Shown here: positions 49,183 through 64,000 of the stretch, in pieces | Numbering within the stretch: position 1 is the stretch's first letter | Layout of the letters: each line of letters opens with the position of its first letter | Source of the DNA: Apostichopus japonicus | Taxonomy: Eukaryota > Echinodermata > Holothuroidea > Aspidochirotida > Stichopodidae | NCBI RefSeq assembly: GCF_037975245.1 | Contig: NC_092581.1 | Coordinates: 17,723,303-17,787,302, forward strand | DNA: 64,000 bases | Direction: 5' to 3' | Position numbers and translations under genes: made by a program | Notes under the pieces: generated by a model | The model's input: only the letters and a program-made list of their open reading frames with translations | What the model was told of the DNA's origin: nothing | Database searches by the model: none

Positions 49183-49272
49183 TGTATATATATGTATATG
49201 TGTGTGTATATGTATATATGTATACATATATGCATAATGACTATGTATGTATATATGCATGTATACATATAC
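49183..49272. repeat. TATG/TG simple repeat
   Basis: Mixed tatg, tgtg and tata units. No gene is evident. Confidence 0.8.
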
Positions 49273-50042
49273 TGACCCATAAGACCATTGCTGTAGATTG
49301 AGAATAATCTAACTATTAATTGCAAAAGATAGACACCCAAATGTGATACATACAATTTCCAAATATACAATAGATTTTGCTGTGATTAATACCAGCATGT
49401 GACAATGACAAATAAATTGGTAAGATGATACTGAAATCCACACATTTATCGTCATTTGTATGTGGTATGCCTCTCTTTTAGGTAATAATCCCTTGTCTCT
49501 TTGAAATTCTCTCATCTCCTCTCCCTCCCTCCCTTCAGCTTATTACTGCAAGCATTGGATCGGTACAATCAGTCAACTCTTGGAAAGCATGTTATGTTGC
49601 TATATCAACAAATACAGTCACAATGTAAACAATTACTTTCGACCTATCAAAAATAGTCAATTTATATGTACTGGCCAGCAACTACTGGCATGTCAATTAT
49701 AAAATCAACACTACATACATAAATACATCTTGCTGTCTTCTAAGATGACACTGAAACATGGTTTGGTTTTATAGTATTTCACATAGACCAGTTCATAACT
49801 TTATATAATGAGCTAACATAATTTATCTACACTACCTAATATTAATTGCACAAACAACTGTTGCAGTGAATCGACAACATAAGATCACAATCCTGTTACT
49901 GCTACTACAAGTACAACACATCAATCCTATTAACTTAGTTACCTAAATTGTAAGTTACTTCCCTTCTATAAAGTTCTACCTGATCTTCTAGAAATTTTGA
50001 CTCCTTGTCACAGCATTGCAAAGTGCAGTCATTCAACTGGAT

Positions 50043-50300
50043 CTGTATGGGTTGAAATCAATCCTGACCCAAATTCCCCACCCACCCACCCACCCATCAC
50101 TTAATTGACTGCATATGTATGGGTTGAAATCAATACCGACCCACATTCCCCACCCACCCATCACTTAACTAACTGTATATGTATGGGTTGAAATCAATAC
50201 CGACCCACATTCCCCACCCACCCATCACTTAGTTAACTGTATATGTATGGGTTGAAATCAATACCAACCCACATTCCCCACCCACCCATTACATAATTGG
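50043..50300. repeat. 64-bp minisatellite, four units
   Basis: Units start near 50043, 50114, 50179 and 50243. Each reads tgtatgggttgaaatcaata, then a gacccacattccccacccac segment. The first unit has extra CCCA steps. It lies about 0.7 kb past the 3' end of gene G. Confidence 0.9.
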
Positions 50301-50966
50301 CTACCACTGTAGATTCTCTGTTTAGCAGTAGACTTTCCAAATGGCTCATATATTGTTGCTACTCTGAAGTTTAACCCCAATACACACACATACACACAAA
50401 ATGTGTAGATTCGTTGCAATAAAATAGAGACAGTGAGATTTAACTAGAAATTGAAGTTTGGCTTATTTGGATATTGCACTGATTTAAATATTTCATTATA
50501 CAGGAAAATTTACTCTTCTTGCCAGAGGAGGCAGACCTGGTGATACAAAGGGAGGGGGTAGGGGGGTACATACTCCCCTTACTTTTGAGAAAACTTTGGA
50601 GGAAGAGTAGCTCCTTTTTGTTAAATGAATAGGTTTACATAATTAAGTGTCCTGTTCTTAATTCATTATTTTCCATTTGTGCAAAAAGGTTTTAAAAAAC
50701 ATGTAATGCAATTTAAATACTAAAAGGTAATTTTGAGTTTTGCTCCTCAAGTCAAAGGCCGGCCTGCCTGCAGTACAAGAACAAAACGGCCAAAGTTAAA
50801 GAACCAGGTCACCTGGACACAATAATAGACACACAGGAAAATCACCAACAGTAGTGTAATGGTATCTCCACTAAAGCAATTCTTATATACAGGATCTGAA
50901 AATGGGATATTGTGACTTCAAAAAGGCAAGAGGTTAGAGCTATATTTAAACTAATTGGGACAACTA

Positions 50967-63499
<12,533 letters not shown>

Positions 63500-63600
63500 T
63501 TCGGCTGCTTTCCGTAGATCGCTCTGCGAAGAAGAGACGTACAGATCGGTATGAAGCTCTATCGCGCGGGGAGCCGAGGCGCTATCGCTTCAATTCATAC
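63500..63600 (-). promoter_or_regulatory. gene G putative leader, CG-rich
   Basis: Directly upstream of the inferred ATG is a locally CG-rich stretch (cgcgcggggagccgaggcgc). No CCAAT or TATA motif like those of genes A-F is seen before the window ends. This fits a TATA-less, differently regulated promoter, but the exon 1 call itself is inferred. Confidence 0.35.
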
Positions 63601-64000
63601 AGTGCAGTAGTTGTTACTAAACGTACAGCGAGTTTGATTATTTACATTCAGTGCTAAAAATTCCGTGAAATCATCATGGCAGACAGGTATATACGTAGTA
63701 TGGAAGAAGAGAGGCAGTGAAACCATGGAGGAGAATGGGAGATCATGTGATGAATAAAACTGTCCAGAACTTTCCAGTTTTGTGTGCGGCGTGTCAGTGC
63801 ATGGCGTGCATATTATGTACATATGTGCATATATTATGTGAGGGGAGGAAGGGGAAGGGGACATGAGAAGGGGGAGGCTCGGACACATTATGTGCCCCAT
63901 ATGGGGTGTGGATGGATACACAACGTTCAGCCACACTTACAAATAAAGTATTATCAGCAACGCCTAGCGTACGTGTACATCTAATTATAAATCCAAGTTG
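63601..64000. other. upstream flank of gene G
   Basis: About 400 bp with a GA-rich stretch near 63839-63880. No second gene is visible before the window ends. Confidence 0.5.

Larger units (their letters stand above)
42886..50966. other. F-G spacer, repeat-dense
   Basis: The largest spacer (8.2 kb from the gene F ATG to the gene G stop). 43.4-46.6 kb is nearly continuous MITE-like sequence; 48.4-50.3 kb holds simple and tandem repeats. The 111-codon frame at 47252-47587 (minus) is not recognised. No canonical AATAAA was found within 300 bp past the gene G stop. Confidence 0.6.

Overview
The window is metazoan nuclear DNA with GT-AG introns, long AT-rich spacers, many microsatellites and MITEs, and tRNA-derived SINEs. 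It is dominated by one gene family: seven complete alpha-tubulin genes, here called A to G in coordinate order. All lie head to tail on the minus strand. Each has the same three-exon plan: exon 1 codes only for the initiator ATG, exon 2 is 223 bp (codons 2-75 plus one base), and exon 3 is 1.13-1.14 kb and ends in a C-terminal tyrosine. The intron after the ATG and the phase-1 intron in codon 76 are the ancestral animal positions; the extra intron near codon 125 of vertebrate TUBA genes is absent. With the SINE and MITE load this suggests a marine invertebrate, perhaps an echinoderm; that placement is inference.

Layout: 1-2.7 kb, 3' flank with a diverged tandem duplication. 2.8-6.5 kb gene A. 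10.7-15.2 kb gene B. 17.0-22.0 kb gene C, whose first intron holds a plus-strand THAP-like exon and a MITE. 24.1-28.7 kb gene D. 31.0-33.8 kb gene E. 33.8-39.7 kb spacer with two MITEs and a 557-bp GGGA array. 39.7-42.7 kb gene F. 42.7-51.0 kb spacer packed with MITE-like elements and simple repeats. 51.0-63.5 kb gene G, with a 9.2-kb first intron holding a LINE fragment, two MITEs, a SINE with an expanded ATGT tail, a foldback element and minisatellites.

Functionally these are parallel paralogues, not a pathway. All predict 451-454 aa alpha-tubulins that keep the GTP-loop GGGTGSG, the E254 region, K40 and the terminal EY. The bodies are strongly homogenised, while the acidic tails differ. 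Nucleotide comparison shows a patchwork: near-identical stretches meet divergent islands at sharp boundaries, best explained by gene conversion (clearest in E versus C and F, and in G). Genes A-F share a CCAAT element of the CTGATTGG type about 155-240 bp upstream of the ATG, often with a TATA-like box. Gene G lacks both and has a CG-rich leader.

I found no protein or nucleic-acid system that looks wholly new. The most informative signals are the conversion mosaic, the repeat with nuclear-receptor-like DR1 motifs shared by intron 2 of genes B and G, the 8-bp-duplicating MITE families, and a composite MITE pair whose outer flanks match.
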